Assembly (NCBI GenBank): GCA_031432545.1
Contig: JAVKGX010000008.1
Location: 15,614-79,613 of the forward strand
Direction: 5' to 3'
From: Armatimonadota bacterium
GTDB lineage: Bacteria > Sysuimicrobiota > Sysuimicrobiia > Sysuimicrobiales > Sysuimicrobiaceae
Length of the DNA: 64,000 nt
Both the position numbers and the translations under genes were made by a program. The notes under the pieces are model-generated. The model ran no database searches, was not told where the DNA came from, and was given only the letters and a program-made list of their open reading frames with translations. The stretch's first letter is position 1. Each line of letters opens with the position of its first letter. Of this stretch, positions 48,026 through 56,947 are shown piece after piece.

Positions 48026-49177
48026 GTGACGAAGTGGTCCAGATGCGTAGCATCGTGTGCGTGGATCGCAGTCGTTTTGGTCGTGATCATCGTCGCAGCG
48101 ATCGCGACGGTGCCGCTGGGCGCGTCGCCCGGACCGGCCGGTGCACAGAGCGTGGATGCGTTCGATCCGGCGCGTGTCGTCGAGATCGTCGAAGAGGGCG
48201 AGCGCGACCTGGGCGGTTTCCGCCAGTCCTACCAAGTGGTCCGTGTGCAGATCACCGGAGGTCCGGACCGAGGCCAGGAGACGGAGGCCGAATTCGGGGA
48301 GGCGTTCAACGTTCCCCAGGCCCAGCGCCTACGCGAGGGGGAGCGGGTCGTCCTGGTCAGGACCGCTCCCGCCGGGGAGGCGTTCGTCGTCGACCGGTAC
48401 AGGCTCCCGTGGATGGGCGTCGTGTTGGCGCTGTTCTTCGGTCTGGCCTTGGCGTTCGCGCGGTGGCGTGGGATGACGGCCTTGTTGGGTCTGAGCCTCA
48501 GCCTGCTGGTGCTCGTGCAGTTCGTGGTCCCGCAGATCATGGCGGGCGCAAACCCACTGGTGGTGACGATGCTAGCGGCGCTGGTGATCGCGGTGGTCTC
48601 GATCTACCTCGCGCACGGCTTCTACCTGCGGACCACGGTCGCGATCGTCAGTACGGTGCTGACGCTGGCGGTTGCCGCGGGGCTGGCGATGGGGTTCGTC
48701 TCGTTGGCCAAGTTGTTCGGGGCCGGCAAGGAGGAGGCGTTCTACCTGCAGCTGGGTCTCCTGCAGACGGTCAACCTGAGGGGGCTGCTGTTGGGCGGGA
48801 TCATCCTGGGGGCGTTGGGGGTCCTCGACGACATCACGACGGCCCAGGCGGCCGTGGTCGCCGAGCTCAAGCACGCCAACCCCACGCTGTCGTTCCGGGA
48901 GCTGTACCGACGTGGCCTGGCAGTGGGCCAGGAGCACATCACCGCGCTGGTGAACACCCTCGTCTTGGCGTATGCGGGGGCTTCACTTCCCCTGTTCATC
49001 CTGTTCACGGTGGACCGCGGCCAGCCCCTTTGGGTGACGCTCAACAGCGAGTATATCGGCGAGGAAGTGGTGCGCGCCGCGGTCGGCAGCATCGCGCTGA
49101 TCCTGGCCGTCCCCATCACGACCGCCCTGGCGGCTTGGACCCTCAAGGGGGAGCACGTCGGGGGTCACGCCCACTGA
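48026..49177 (+). CDS. YibE/F-family membrane protein
   Basis: 383 residues: N-terminal signal-anchor, an exported region to about 130 (RVQITGGPDRGQETEAEF and VVLVRTAP), then about seven helices including LALAFARWRGMTALLGL and GALGVLDDITTAQAAVVAEL, the family hallmark. Function of YibE/F proteins is not established; they are transporter-like. GTG start at 48026, divergent from the copper operon by 102 nt. Its end is directly followed by REP-like elements. Confidence 0.9.
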   Translation: MTKWSRCVASCAWIAVVLVVIIVAAIATVPLGASPGPAGAQSVDAFDPARVVEIVEEGERDLGGFRQSYQVVRVQITGGPDRGQETEAEFGEAFNVPQAQRLREGERVVLVRTAPAGEAFVVDRYRLPWMGVVLALFFGLALAFARWRGMTALLGLSLSLLVLVQFVVPQIMAGANPLVVTMLAALVIAVVSIYLAHGFYLRTTVAIVSTVLTLAVAAGLAMGFVSLAKLFGAGKEEAFYLQLGLLQTVNLRGLLLGGIILGALGVLDDITTAQAAVVAELKHANPTLSFRELYRRGLAVGQEHITALVNTLVLAYAGASLPLFILFTVDRGQPLWVTLNSEYIGEEVVRAAVGSIALILAVPITTALAAWTLKGEHVGGHAH

Positions 49178-49207
49178 CGCACCGGTCCCTGCCCTGTGCC
49201 CTGCCCG

Positions 49208-49345
49208 GTGCCAGGCACAGTCCCATGCCAGGCACAGTCCCAGCAAATTCCCGCGGGCCGTGCGAGCCCCCGTGCCAGGCACGGTGCAGCGTGCCAGGTA
49301 CGCAACGAGGTCCCCGTGCCAGGCACGGTGCAGCGTGCCAGGTAC
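49208..49345. repeat. cluster of six REP-like elements upstream of the RAYT gene
   Basis: GTGCC-A-GGCAC or one-base variants at 49208-49218, 49225-49235 (ATGCC form), 49272-49282, 49291-49301 (GGTAC end), 49316-49326 and 49335-49345 (GGTAC end). The last four form a 44-bp tandem duplication (49271 and 49315 onward). Two further copies flank the other side of the gene at 50018-50028 and 50082-50092, the last in the opposite (CTGG) sense. Short palindromes clustering on both sides of a RAYT gene are typical REP arrangements. Confidence 0.88.
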
Positions 49346-49419
49346 GCAATGAGCGAATCGAGGCAGCCCGCGCGTTCATTGTGTCGGGACTAGACAAAGA
49401 CGGCCCGGAGGGAGTAGCC

Positions 49420-49989
49420 ATGCCACGGCCGCCGAGAGTCGAAGTTCCCGGGGGCGTCTACAACGTCACCGCCCGTGGGAACCGGGGGCAGAAGATCTTC
49501 TGGGATGCGCAGGACTACGGTACCTACCTCCACCTACTGGCTCGCGCCGCTGCCCGGTGGGAGGTTCGGATCCTCGCATACGCGCTCATGCCCAACCATC
49601 TGCACCTCCTGGTGCGGACCGGGAGGATGCCGTTGGGGAATGTGATGCACGCTGTCCAGGGGACGTTCGCCCGCAACTGGAACCGGCGGCGCGGTCTAAA
49701 AGGGCACGTCTTCGAGGCACGCTACTTTGCAAGACTGTGTCTTGCGGAGCGCTACCTGTGGGCGCTCGTACGCTACGTGCACGACAACCCGGTCCGGGCT
49801 GGCCTGGTGGCGCATCCCGGACTGTACCAGTGGAGCAGCTACCCCGAGTACGAGACTCGGCGATGGCGGCTCGTTGACCCGAGTGAGGCCGCCGCGATCC
49901 TGGGATCCGTGAGGCCCGAGGACCTGACGTGGGTCAGCGCGATCGGGGCAGGGGACTCGTCCGGCACGGACGGCCGGAACCGGCGCTGA
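49420..49989 (+). mobile_element. REP-associated tyrosine transposase (RAYT)
   Basis: 189 residues of the Y1/HUH transposase family. The HUH motif is His60-Leu-His62 in MPNHLHLLV; the catalytic Tyr is Tyr119 in RYVHDNPVRAGLV; GGVYNVTARGNRGQKIF is the usual start and WSSYPEY the usual end. Such single-copy domesticated transposases act on flanking REP palindromes, cutting single-stranded DNA. ATG 49420 is preceded by GGAGGGAG. All key residues are present, so it may be active. The surrounding elements fit it as their own. Confidence 0.93.
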
Positions 49990-50017
49990 GACGGCCCCAT
50001 CCCGCGTGCCTCCGGCG

Positions 50018-50092
50018 GTGCCAGGCACCGGAAGAGGTCCGAAAGTCTGCTGCGGCCGGGGCGCCAGAGTCCCACCCCGCGGTGCCTGGCAC
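50018..50092. repeat. REP-like pair downstream of the RAYT gene
   Basis: GTGCCAGGCAC at 50018-50028 and its reverse-centre form GTGCCTGGCAC at 50082-50092. The two face each other across about 50 nt between the RAYT stop and the end of the SLH-domain gene, forming an inverted REP pair of the sort that defines a BIME-like unit. Confidence 0.8.
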
Positions 50093-50112
50093 GCGCAGGG
50101 CCCGCGCAGGGG

Positions 50113-52020
50113 TCAACGGCGCAGAACCAGCAGCGCGTCGCCCACCGGGCGTTCGCCGGTCTCGTCGGACGGTAGGTTGACCAGCCGGCCGCGTACGACC
50201 ATCGTCGACGACCCGCCGCCATCGAGGTTGACGGCATCGGCGGCGCCCCATCGCCGGAGTTCGAGCGCCAGCTCCGCCGCAGTCATCCCCAGCGCGTGGT
50301 ACGGTGAGCGTCCGTCGGCGACCAGCAGGATGATGGTGCCGTCGGGCGTCCGACCTATCGCGGTGCGCGGATGCCGGCGATTGAGGAACCAGGCCGTGAA
50401 TCCCTCGCCGGTTGCGATCACCTGACCTGCGCTGAGCAGCCGCGGCCCTCCGCACACCGCGTGGCGAACCTGTTGCCAGCGCGGGTCGGCGGAGGCAGGT
50501 AACACGGAGATCGTGACGCCGACGGGATCGCCGGGTTGGAGCACTGACAGGGCCGCGCGGGCGGCGCCGTGTCCGGAAAGCACGAATCCGTCGGCGGGAA
50601 TCGTCGAGTTGCCCGCGCCCACCCGCACCTGCTGCACGACGCCACCACCAACGACCACCTCGATGCCCGCGAAGTTCGTCCGCGTAGTGGCGTCGTAGCG
50701 CGGCGTGTACAGGATCGTCTCGTCCGCCCGCCGCGCGCGGTTGATCCCCGACAGCGCCAGCAAGCCGTAGGGCGTGGACACTTCCCCGCGCCAACCCAAG
50801 ACGTCGAAGAGCAACCCTCCGTATTCGCCGATGCCTACGCAGGACCTGTGGGGAATGGGTTCGCTGATCCACTCCCCGTCGATCGCCAGTCCCCCGATCG
50901 GGTCACCGTCGGGGGCGAAGAAGCCGCCGTTGACGGCTGCGACCGCACCCCGCCGCGTGGCGATGGCCGAGGTTCGCTCTCTCCCGATCACCCGTTCGCC
51001 CGCCAGCGCGGGCACCAGGGCCGCTGCGTCCGGCTGGACCTGCAGGACTGCCACCCGGTGGGGACCGGGCAGCGCTTCGAAGTCGCGCAGCGTCGAGATC
51101 AACCAGGTCGGGAGTCCCTCCTCGGCCAACCGGGCCCGCAACGTCTCCGCTGCCTGCCGGGTGGCGAAACTGCCCACGCGCACCTTGTGCAGTCCGTCGA
51201 GGAAGTCCACGAACGTCGGAAGGCCCCGGGAGCGCATCTGGTCAGCCAGGCGGCGGGCGTTCTCCTCGCTGGCGAACGCACCGATCTGCACTCGCCACAC
51301 AGGGGGCGTCCGCAGCACACCGCGCTTCTCGGTGACCAGCCGGAGGCCGGGCTCGATGTGTTCTTCGGTCTGCAGCCGGATCCCGGTTTTGACGGCCTGC
51401 AGATACGCCCAGACCAAGGACGCGCCTTCGGCGCGCGTCATCGGAGCGCGCGCGCGCACCCGGTCGGTGGTGGGCTCGCGCAGCAACGGGGGTCGGGCGA
51501 GCAGCGCGACGGCCACAGAGCCCCTGCGGGACGCGGTGACGTCCGCGGCGTCTACCACGGGCAGGTAGACGGCTGCCAGGCGCTCGGCCTCCCATCCGTA
51601 TCCCATCGCCCGCACCGTCCAGTGGATCGCTTCCTCGCGTGTCAGGAGCTCGGTGGGCCGGAAGAAGGAGGCCGTGCCCCGGTTGTTGTCCCCGTCGAGG
51701 ATACCGTGTGCCGCCGCGGTTTCCGCGTACGGGAAGAACCAGTCTGCGCGGGTCACGTCCCTGAAGGTGGGAAGCTGTGGCCGTTCGAGGGGTAGGCCCC
51801 TGGCGGCGACCAGCCAGCGGGCGAACCGCGCCCGGCTGATCGGCTCCTCGGGACGGAACCGTCCGTCCGCGTAGAGTTCGACGATTCCGCGGCCGAGCAG
51901 CGTGCCGATCCGACCCTCGGCCCAGTGACCGCGGAGGTCGGTCGGGGTGCCCTGCGCGGCTGCGGCGGATGCCGCGACGAACAGACAGATGGCTGCGACG
52001 GTCGCGCGACGTCGGATCAA
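50113..52020 (-). CDS. SLH-SPOR-phosphodiester glycosidase (NAGPA domain) surface protein
   Basis: 635 residues. Signal peptide (about 1-22), up to three SLH repeats (about 26-220: DLRGHWAEGRIGTLLGRGIV; TFRDVTRADWFFPYAETAAA), one or two SPOR-like repeats (about 245-330: WRVQIGAFASEENARRLADQ; HKVRVGSFATRQAA), then a NAGPA/DUF2233 domain (AAVNGGFFAPDGDP to NLDGGGSSTMVVRG). SLH would attach it to cell-wall polymers, SPOR would bind denuded glycan, and the catalytic domain would cleave a sugar phosphodiester. TTG at 52020 has GGGAG upstream; the longer frame is open but antisense-like. Substrate unknown. Confidence 0.85.
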   Translation of the reverse strand: MIRRRATVAAICLFVAASAAAAQGTPTDLRGHWAEGRIGTLLGRGIVELYADGRFRPEEPISRARFARWLVAARGLPLERPQLPTFRDVTRADWFFPYAETAAAHGILDGDNNRGTASFFRPTELLTREEAIHWTVRAMGYGWEAERLAAVYLPVVDAADVTASRRGSVAVALLARPPLLREPTTDRVRARAPMTRAEGASLVWAYLQAVKTGIRLQTEEHIEPGLRLVTEKRGVLRTPPVWRVQIGAFASEENARRLADQMRSRGLPTFVDFLDGLHKVRVGSFATRQAAETLRARLAEEGLPTWLISTLRDFEALPGPHRVAVLQVQPDAAALVPALAGERVIGRERTSAIATRRGAVAAVNGGFFAPDGDPIGGLAIDGEWISEPIPHRSCVGIGEYGGLLFDVLGWRGEVSTPYGLLALSGINRARRADETILYTPRYDATTRTNFAGIEVVVGGGVVQQVRVGAGNSTIPADGFVLSGHGAARAALSVLQPGDPVGVTISVLPASADPRWQQVRHAVCGGPRLLSAGQVIATGEGFTAWFLNRRHPRTAIGRTPDGTIILLVADGRSPYHALGMTAAELALELRRWGAADAVNLDGGGSSTMVVRGRLVNLPSDETGERPVGDALLVLRR

Positions 52021-52176
52021 CGTGGTTGCTCCCGTTCGGTCTACTTTCCGGCCGGGCGACGCGGCATCCTCCCGGTGGGGCCGGAAGGTTGGCGCATATC
52101 GGGGTCCACGCAGGTAGGAGTCGGTGTGTGGGGCGAACAAATTCTGCGAAGCTGCGTCGGACGTCCGGTCGCAGAC

Positions 52177-53184
52177 ATGGGGCGCGCGCACAACCTCGTC
52201 GAGCGATACGAAGAGGACCTGTTCCTCGTCAAGGGCACCGCAGGCTGGTCAGCGGTCGTGCTCCTCCTTGCCGGGTTGGTCGCCCTGCCCCTATTCCTCC
52301 CCCGGTGGGGTCTGGGCTACCTCTTGTTCATCGGAATTCTCATGGCGGCCAACGTCATCGTGGCGGTCGGCCTCAACCTGCTCGTCGGATTCACCGGGCT
52401 GATTTCGTTGGGTCACGGGGGGTTCGTCGCGATCGGCGCGTACGCGTCTGGGCTGCTGGCCGCGCGGGCCGACCTTCCCTGGTACGTCGCCTGGATGGGT
52501 GCGGCGGCCATCAGCGCCGGCTTCGGGTTCCTCGTCGGTCTTCCGGCGCTGCGCCTGACCGGACCGTACCTGGCGATTGCGACTTTGGGGTTCGGCATCG
52601 CGGTCTATCAGGTGCTCACGAACTGGACGGCGCTGTCCGGAGGGCGGATGGGGCTGGCCGTCGAGCCCCTGTCGCTGGGCATCGGGGGGCTGACGTCCAC
52701 GCAGGAACTGTACTATGTGGCGGTCGCAGCCGCAGTGTTGCTGTGCTGGGTCGCGTTCAACCTCGTACGCTCCCACGTGGGGCGTGCGCTCGTGGCGATC
52801 CGGGACAGCGACATCGCCGCCACGGTCGCCGGGGTGAACCTGACGCGGTACAAGACGCTGGCGTTCGCGGTCAGCGCGGCCTATGCGGGTACCGCCGGTG
52901 CGGTCGTGGCCCAGGCACTGCGCCATTTGGAGCCGCAGTCGTTTACGTTCCTCGAGTCGGTGACGTATCTGGCGATGATCGTCGTCGGAGGGTTGGGCAC
53001 GGTGCCCGGGGCGATCGTCGGCGCCGCTGTCCTCACCGTCCTCCCCCACTACCTGTCCGGCGCCAAGCAGTGGCTGCCGATCCTGTACGGCGGTGCGATC
53101 CTGTTGATGATGGCGATCGAGCCGCGGGGACTGTACGGCCGCTGGCTGCGCATCAAGTGGTACTTCAAGACGTGGCCGCTATGA
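52177..53184 (+). CDS. livM: branched-chain amino acid ABC transporter permease LivM
   Basis: 335 residues, about ten hydrophobic segments. GLNLLVGFTGLISLGHGGFVAIGAY and the coupling loop RSHVGRALVAIRDSDIAATV are hallmarks, the latter an EAA-like loop. About 20 soluble residues precede the first helix. ATG 52177; the frame is open to 51925 but that part runs antisense to the SLH gene. Order M-H-K-G-F differs from the usual K-H-M-G-F. Stop overlaps livH. Confidence 0.93.
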   Translation: MGRAHNLVERYEEDLFLVKGTAGWSAVVLLLAGLVALPLFLPRWGLGYLLFIGILMAANVIVAVGLNLLVGFTGLISLGHGGFVAIGAYASGLLAARADLPWYVAWMGAAAISAGFGFLVGLPALRLTGPYLAIATLGFGIAVYQVLTNWTALSGGRMGLAVEPLSLGIGGLTSTQELYYVAVAAAVLLCWVAFNLVRSHVGRALVAIRDSDIAATVAGVNLTRYKTLAFAVSAAYAGTAGAVVAQALRHLEPQSFTFLESVTYLAMIVVGGLGTVPGAIVGAAVLTVLPHYLSGAKQWLPILYGGAILLMMAIEPRGLYGRWLRIKWYFKTWPL

Positions 53185-54056
53185 TGCAGGCAGCCCAGTA
53201 CGTCGTGGGAGGACTGGCCACCGGGAGCCTGTACGCGCTCGTGGCCCTGGGGATCGTGCTCCTGTACCGCAGCTCGCGGGTCCTCAACTTCGCACACGGG
53301 GACGTGGCCACGCTGGCGGCGTTCGTGGCCTTTCTGCTGTTGGTGCGCGGCGCGACGTTTTCCGCCGCCGTCCTGGGTGGCCTGGGCGCGGTCGCCGTGC
53401 TGGGAGCGGCCTTTTACTATTTCGTCCTGCGACCGGCCAAGGAAGCCACCCTGCTGGGCAAGGTGGTCTTCACGTTGGGGCTGGCCCTCGTGCTGAGCGG
53501 TCTTGTGCAGGTGATCTGGGGTACGGACACCCAGATCTTTCCCTTCCCGCTGTCGGACACCCGTGTCTACCGCGTGGGTACGCTCATCGTCAGCGAGATG
53601 CACCTGGGCACGATCGTGATCAGTCTTCTGCTGATGGCAGCGCTGTACGGACTCATTCAGCACACCCGGATCGGGCTGGCGATGCGGGCAGTCGCTCAGA
53701 ACGCCGATGCCGCCCAGGCTTTGGGGATTCCCGCGCGGCGGATCCACGCCTTCACCTGGGCGACGGCATCGGTCCTGGGAGGAGCGGCGGGGATCCTGGT
53801 GGCACCGGTGGTGTACCTCGATCCGTTCATGATGCTGGATCCATTCCTCAAGGGGTTTGCGGCCGCGGTGGTCGGCGGCATGGACAGCGCGCCGGGGGCC
53901 GTGTTGGGAGGATTCTTCCTGGGGATCGCGGAAAGTCTGTTCGCGGGATACGTCTCGTTTCAGTTCAAGACGACGATGGCGTTCGCGATCATCCTGCTGG
54001 TGTTGCTGATCCGCCCCGAGGGCTTGCTCGGGCGCGAGTACCACCGCAGGGTGTAG
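53181..54056 (+). CDS. livH: branched-chain amino acid ABC transporter permease LivH
   Basis: 291 residues, starting VVGGLATGSLYALVALGIVL and FAHGDVATLAAFV, with RIGLAMRAVAQNADAAQALG as the coupling loop. Eight or so hydrophobic segments. ATG 53181 overlaps the livM stop. Pairs with LivM to form the membrane channel. Confidence 0.93.
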   Translation: MMQAAQYVVGGLATGSLYALVALGIVLLYRSSRVLNFAHGDVATLAAFVAFLLLVRGATFSAAVLGGLGAVAVLGAAFYYFVLRPAKEATLLGKVVFTLGLALVLSGLVQVIWGTDTQIFPFPLSDTRVYRVGTLIVSEMHLGTIVISLLLMAALYGLIQHTRIGLAMRAVAQNADAAQALGIPARRIHAFTWATASVLGGAAGILVAPVVYLDPFMMLDPFLKGFAAAVVGGMDSAPGAVLGGFFLGIAESLFAGYVSFQFKTTMAFAIILLVLLIRPEGLLGREYHRRV

Positions 54057-54090
54057 GGGCGCCGGGTCGATCACACACGGGGGTGTGCGG

Positions 54091-55281
54091 ATGGGCGGAG
54101 TGGTGAAGCTGGTTGGGGCGGTTGTGCTGGCGCTTGCGCTCGCCGCGTCCGCTGCGGGTCAGGCGACGGAGCGCGGGGTCACCCCGACCGAGATCGTGCT
54201 CGGAACCAGCATGCCGATGACGGGTCCGGCGGCATTCTGGGGGACCGGGGTCAGCGGCGGGATCGACGCCTGGCTGAGACACGTCAACGACCAGGGCGGC
54301 ATTCACGGACGGAGATTCCGGTTCGTCGTGCGAGACGACGCGTATCTTCCGCCGCGCGCCATCGCCAATGTGCGGGAACTCGTCGAGCGCGTCGGCGTGT
54401 TCGCCATCGTCTCGCAGATCGGCACCGCCAACTGCTTTGCGGTCCGGGACTTCATGGTGGAGACCCGCACGCTGTGGATCACGCCGGCCTGCGGCGCCGA
54501 CATCTGGGCCGGGATGCGCGAGCGCAATCGTTACCTGTTCGTCACCTACCCCAGCTACACGGACGAGGGGATCTTCCTCACCCGGTATGCCGCGCAAAAT
54601 CTGCGTGCGCGCAACGTCGCGGTCTTCTACCAGAACGATCTGTACGGGCAACAGGGGCTGCTGGGCGTCCGGCGCGGAATCGCCCAGGTGCGGGGTGTGC
54701 GGCTCGTCTCGCACGTCTCGTATGAGGTGACCGACGCGGAGGTGTCCGCACAGGCACTGAGACTCAGGGATTCGGGCGCCGACACCCTCTTCCTGTACGC
54801 GACGCCCAGGCACGGAGCCCTCATCGTGCGGGAGATCGCGAGGATCGGGTACCGGCCGACGCTGGTGTCCACCTTCACACTTCTCGACCCGATCATGTTC
54901 CAGCTGGCCGGCGACGCATGGAACGACGTCTACCTGGCGTCGTACATCCCGCTGCCCGGCACCGATCCCAGGGTGGACGCGGTGCTGGCCACGATCACGC
55001 GCATCAACCCGGAGCTTGCCCGCAACCCGTTCAACGCGATCGCCGGCGTCTCGTTCATCGAGGCGTTCCTCGAGGGGATCCGCCGAACCGGGCCCAACCT
55101 GACCAAGGACCGGCTGGTGGCCTCGATGGAGACGATCCGCAATTGGGACGGCGAGGTCATCCGGGGCGTGACGTTCACGCCGGAGAGCCGGCAGGGCATC
55201 AACCGCCTGTTCATGGCCAAGGCCGAGAGGGGCCGGTACGTCCGGCTCAGCGACTGGGTGAGCTATCAGAGGAAGTTCTGA
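54091..55281 (+). CDS. livK: ABC transporter substrate-binding protein (LivK/HAAT family)
   Basis: 396 residues with a signal peptide ending ASAAGQA and no lipobox Cys. The bilobal receptor signatures are IVLGTSMPMTGPAAFWG, VRDDAYLPPRAIANVRELVE and FEGVTF-like IRGVTFTPESRQG. In this family the ligand may be Leu/Ile/Val, urea, short acids or aromatic acids, so substrate is unknown; nearby HPA genes make an aromatic acid conceivable. ATG 54091 has GGGGGTG 4 nt upstream; GTG 54085 is open too. Confidence 0.9.
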   Translation: MGGVVKLVGAVVLALALAASAAGQATERGVTPTEIVLGTSMPMTGPAAFWGTGVSGGIDAWLRHVNDQGGIHGRRFRFVVRDDAYLPPRAIANVRELVERVGVFAIVSQIGTANCFAVRDFMVETRTLWITPACGADIWAGMRERNRYLFVTYPSYTDEGIFLTRYAAQNLRARNVAVFYQNDLYGQQGLLGVRRGIAQVRGVRLVSHVSYEVTDAEVSAQALRLRDSGADTLFLYATPRHGALIVREIARIGYRPTLVSTFTLLDPIMFQLAGDAWNDVYLASYIPLPGTDPRVDAVLATITRINPELARNPFNAIAGVSFIEAFLEGIRRTGPNLTKDRLVASMETIRNWDGEVIRGVTFTPESRQGINRLFMAKAERGRYVRLSDWVSYQRKF

Positions 55282-55324
55282 GCCGTCCCCGGCGCGGAGC
55301 GGTCCGTCCGCGTGGTCGTCGGTG

Positions 55325-56110
55325 ATGGAAGGGCCGCTGCTGGAGGTCGAGGGTCTGTCGGTCGCGTTCGGCGGCATCGTCGCGCTGCACGACCTGGACC
55401 TGGACGTGCAGCGCGGCGAGCTGCTCTCGGTGATCGGCCCTAACGGCGCCGGCAAGACCACGCTGTTCAATTGCATCTGCGGGCTGTATCGGCCGCAGTC
55501 GGGGCGAATCCGCTTCGAGGGGACCGACCTGCCGCAAAGGCCCGACGCGGTCGCCCGCCGGGGGATCGCCCGCACGTTTCAGAACATCGAGCTGTTCCGG
55601 TACAGCACCGTGCTGGACAACGTGCTGCTCGGACGTCACCTGCACGTGCGGTCGTCCCTCCTCGACGCGGCGCTGGCCACGCCTCGCTGGCGGCGTGAGG
55701 AGGCGAGGAACCGGCGGCGCGTGGAGGAGATCCTGGACTTCTTGGACCTGGCCCACGTGCGCACGCGGTTGGTGGGCGGGCTGCCGATGGGGCTGCAGCG
55801 CCGCGTGGAGATGGCACGTGCCCTCGCAGCCGAGCCACGTCTGTTGCTGCTCGATGAACCCTCCGCCGGCATGACCAGCGAGGAGAAGGAAGATCTGGCG
55901 TTTCGGCTGCGCGACCTCCGCAAGGACTGGGACGTGACGATCGTGCTCGTCGAGCACGACCTGCGGCTGGTGATGGGTCTGTCCGACCGGGTCGTGGTCC
56001 TCGACCACGGCATCAAGATCGCCGAAGGTTCTCCCGAGGCCGTACAGCGCGACCCGTCGGTGATCCAGGCATACTTGGGGACGGCTGCGGAGCGGGTCGT
56101 GGGGCCGTAA
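55325..56110 (+). CDS. livG: branched-chain amino acid ABC transporter ATPase LivG
   Basis: 261 residues. Walker A GPNGAGKTT, Q-loop TFQNIELF, signature LPMGLQRRVEMAR (Leu-Ser-Gly-Gly-Gln is altered to Leu-Pro-Met-Gly-Leu-Gln, as LivG often varies here), Walker B LLLLDEPSAGM. The start is ATG 55325; GTG 55322 is one codon earlier. Confidence 0.93.
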   Translation: MEGPLLEVEGLSVAFGGIVALHDLDLDVQRGELLSVIGPNGAGKTTLFNCICGLYRPQSGRIRFEGTDLPQRPDAVARRGIARTFQNIELFRYSTVLDNVLLGRHLHVRSSLLDAALATPRWRREEARNRRRVEEILDFLDLAHVRTRLVGGLPMGLQRRVEMARALAAEPRLLLLDEPSAGMTSEEKEDLAFRLRDLRKDWDVTIVLVEHDLRLVMGLSDRVVVLDHGIKIAEGSPEAVQRDPSVIQAYLGTAAERVVGP

Positions 56111-56130
56111 CGGGTCCCCCGAAGTCGACC

Positions 56131-56907
56131 ATGGACGTCCTGTTGCGACTCAGCAACGTCGAGACCGCCTACGGCCGGCTCGTCGTGCTGCACGGGGTGT
56201 CCCTGGAAGTGCCGGCCGGCCGCGTCGTCGCGTTGCTGGGATCGAACGGCGCGGGCAAGACGACGCTGCTCAAGACGGTGATGGGATACATCCCCGACCA
56301 GCCGCGTAAGGGGACGGTCGAGGTCCTCGGCCGCCGGGTGAACGGCTGGGAGCCCGAGGACGTCGCGCGGCTGGGCATCGCCTACATCCCCGAAGGACGC
56401 GGCATCTTTCCCGAGCTGACCGTCGTCGAAAACCTGCGCCTGGGCGCCTACCGACAGCCGCGGCACAGCGTCGCGGAAGCGATCGACTCTGTGGAGGATC
56501 GCTTTCCGGTGCTGCGCGAGCGCCGCGGCCAGCTGGCGGGTACGCTGTCCGGCGGCGAGCAGCAGATGCTCGCGATCGCCCGCGCGCTGTTGATGCGCCC
56601 GCGGCTGCTCCTGCTCGACGAACCGTCGCTCGGTCTGGCACCGAAAGTCGTCGGTGAGGTGTTCGACATCCTCCGGTCGATCAACACAGCCGACGGCGTT
56701 ACGATCCTGCTCGTCGAGCAGAACGCCCGGATGGCCCTGGAGATCGCGCACTACGGTTACGTCCTGGAAGCCGGCCGGCTGGTCCTCGAAGGATCCGCGG
56801 GACGGCTTCGTGACGACCCCAACGTGCAGGAGCTCTACTTGGGGATCCGGCACGAGGTATCGGTCAAGGGCTACCAGCGGTGGCGACCCAGGCGGCGGTG
56901 GGCGTGA
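56131..56907 (+). CDS. livF: branched-chain amino acid ABC transporter ATPase LivF
   Basis: 258 residues. Walker A GSNGAGKTT, IPEGRGIFPELTVVENL, signature LSGGEQQMLAIARAL, Walker B LLLLDEPSLGLAP, and the switch His replaced by Gln in LLVEQNA as usual for LivF. About 20 extra basic residues close the protein. Last gene of the importer; converges with the acyl-CoA synthetase 40 nt away. Confidence 0.94.
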   Translation: MDVLLRLSNVETAYGRLVVLHGVSLEVPAGRVVALLGSNGAGKTTLLKTVMGYIPDQPRKGTVEVLGRRVNGWEPEDVARLGIAYIPEGRGIFPELTVVENLRLGAYRQPRHSVAEAIDSVEDRFPVLRERRGQLAGTLSGGEQQMLAIARALLMRPRLLLLDEPSLGLAPKVVGEVFDILRSINTADGVTILLVEQNARMALEIAHYGYVLEAGRLVLEGSAGRLRDDPNVQELYLGIRHEVSVKGYQRWRPRRRWA

Positions 56908-56947
56908 ACCCGGGACCGGCGACCAACGGTCGAGGACGAAGCCTCCG

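Noticed and set aside
49208-49345. Repeats resembling a CRISPR array
   Set aside because: Spacing is irregular, units are palindromic 11-mers, no Cas genes are near and a RAYT gene explains them.
51925-52176. 84-residue N-terminal extension of LivM
   Set aside because: It runs antisense into the SLH-domain gene and does not fit the LivM family start.
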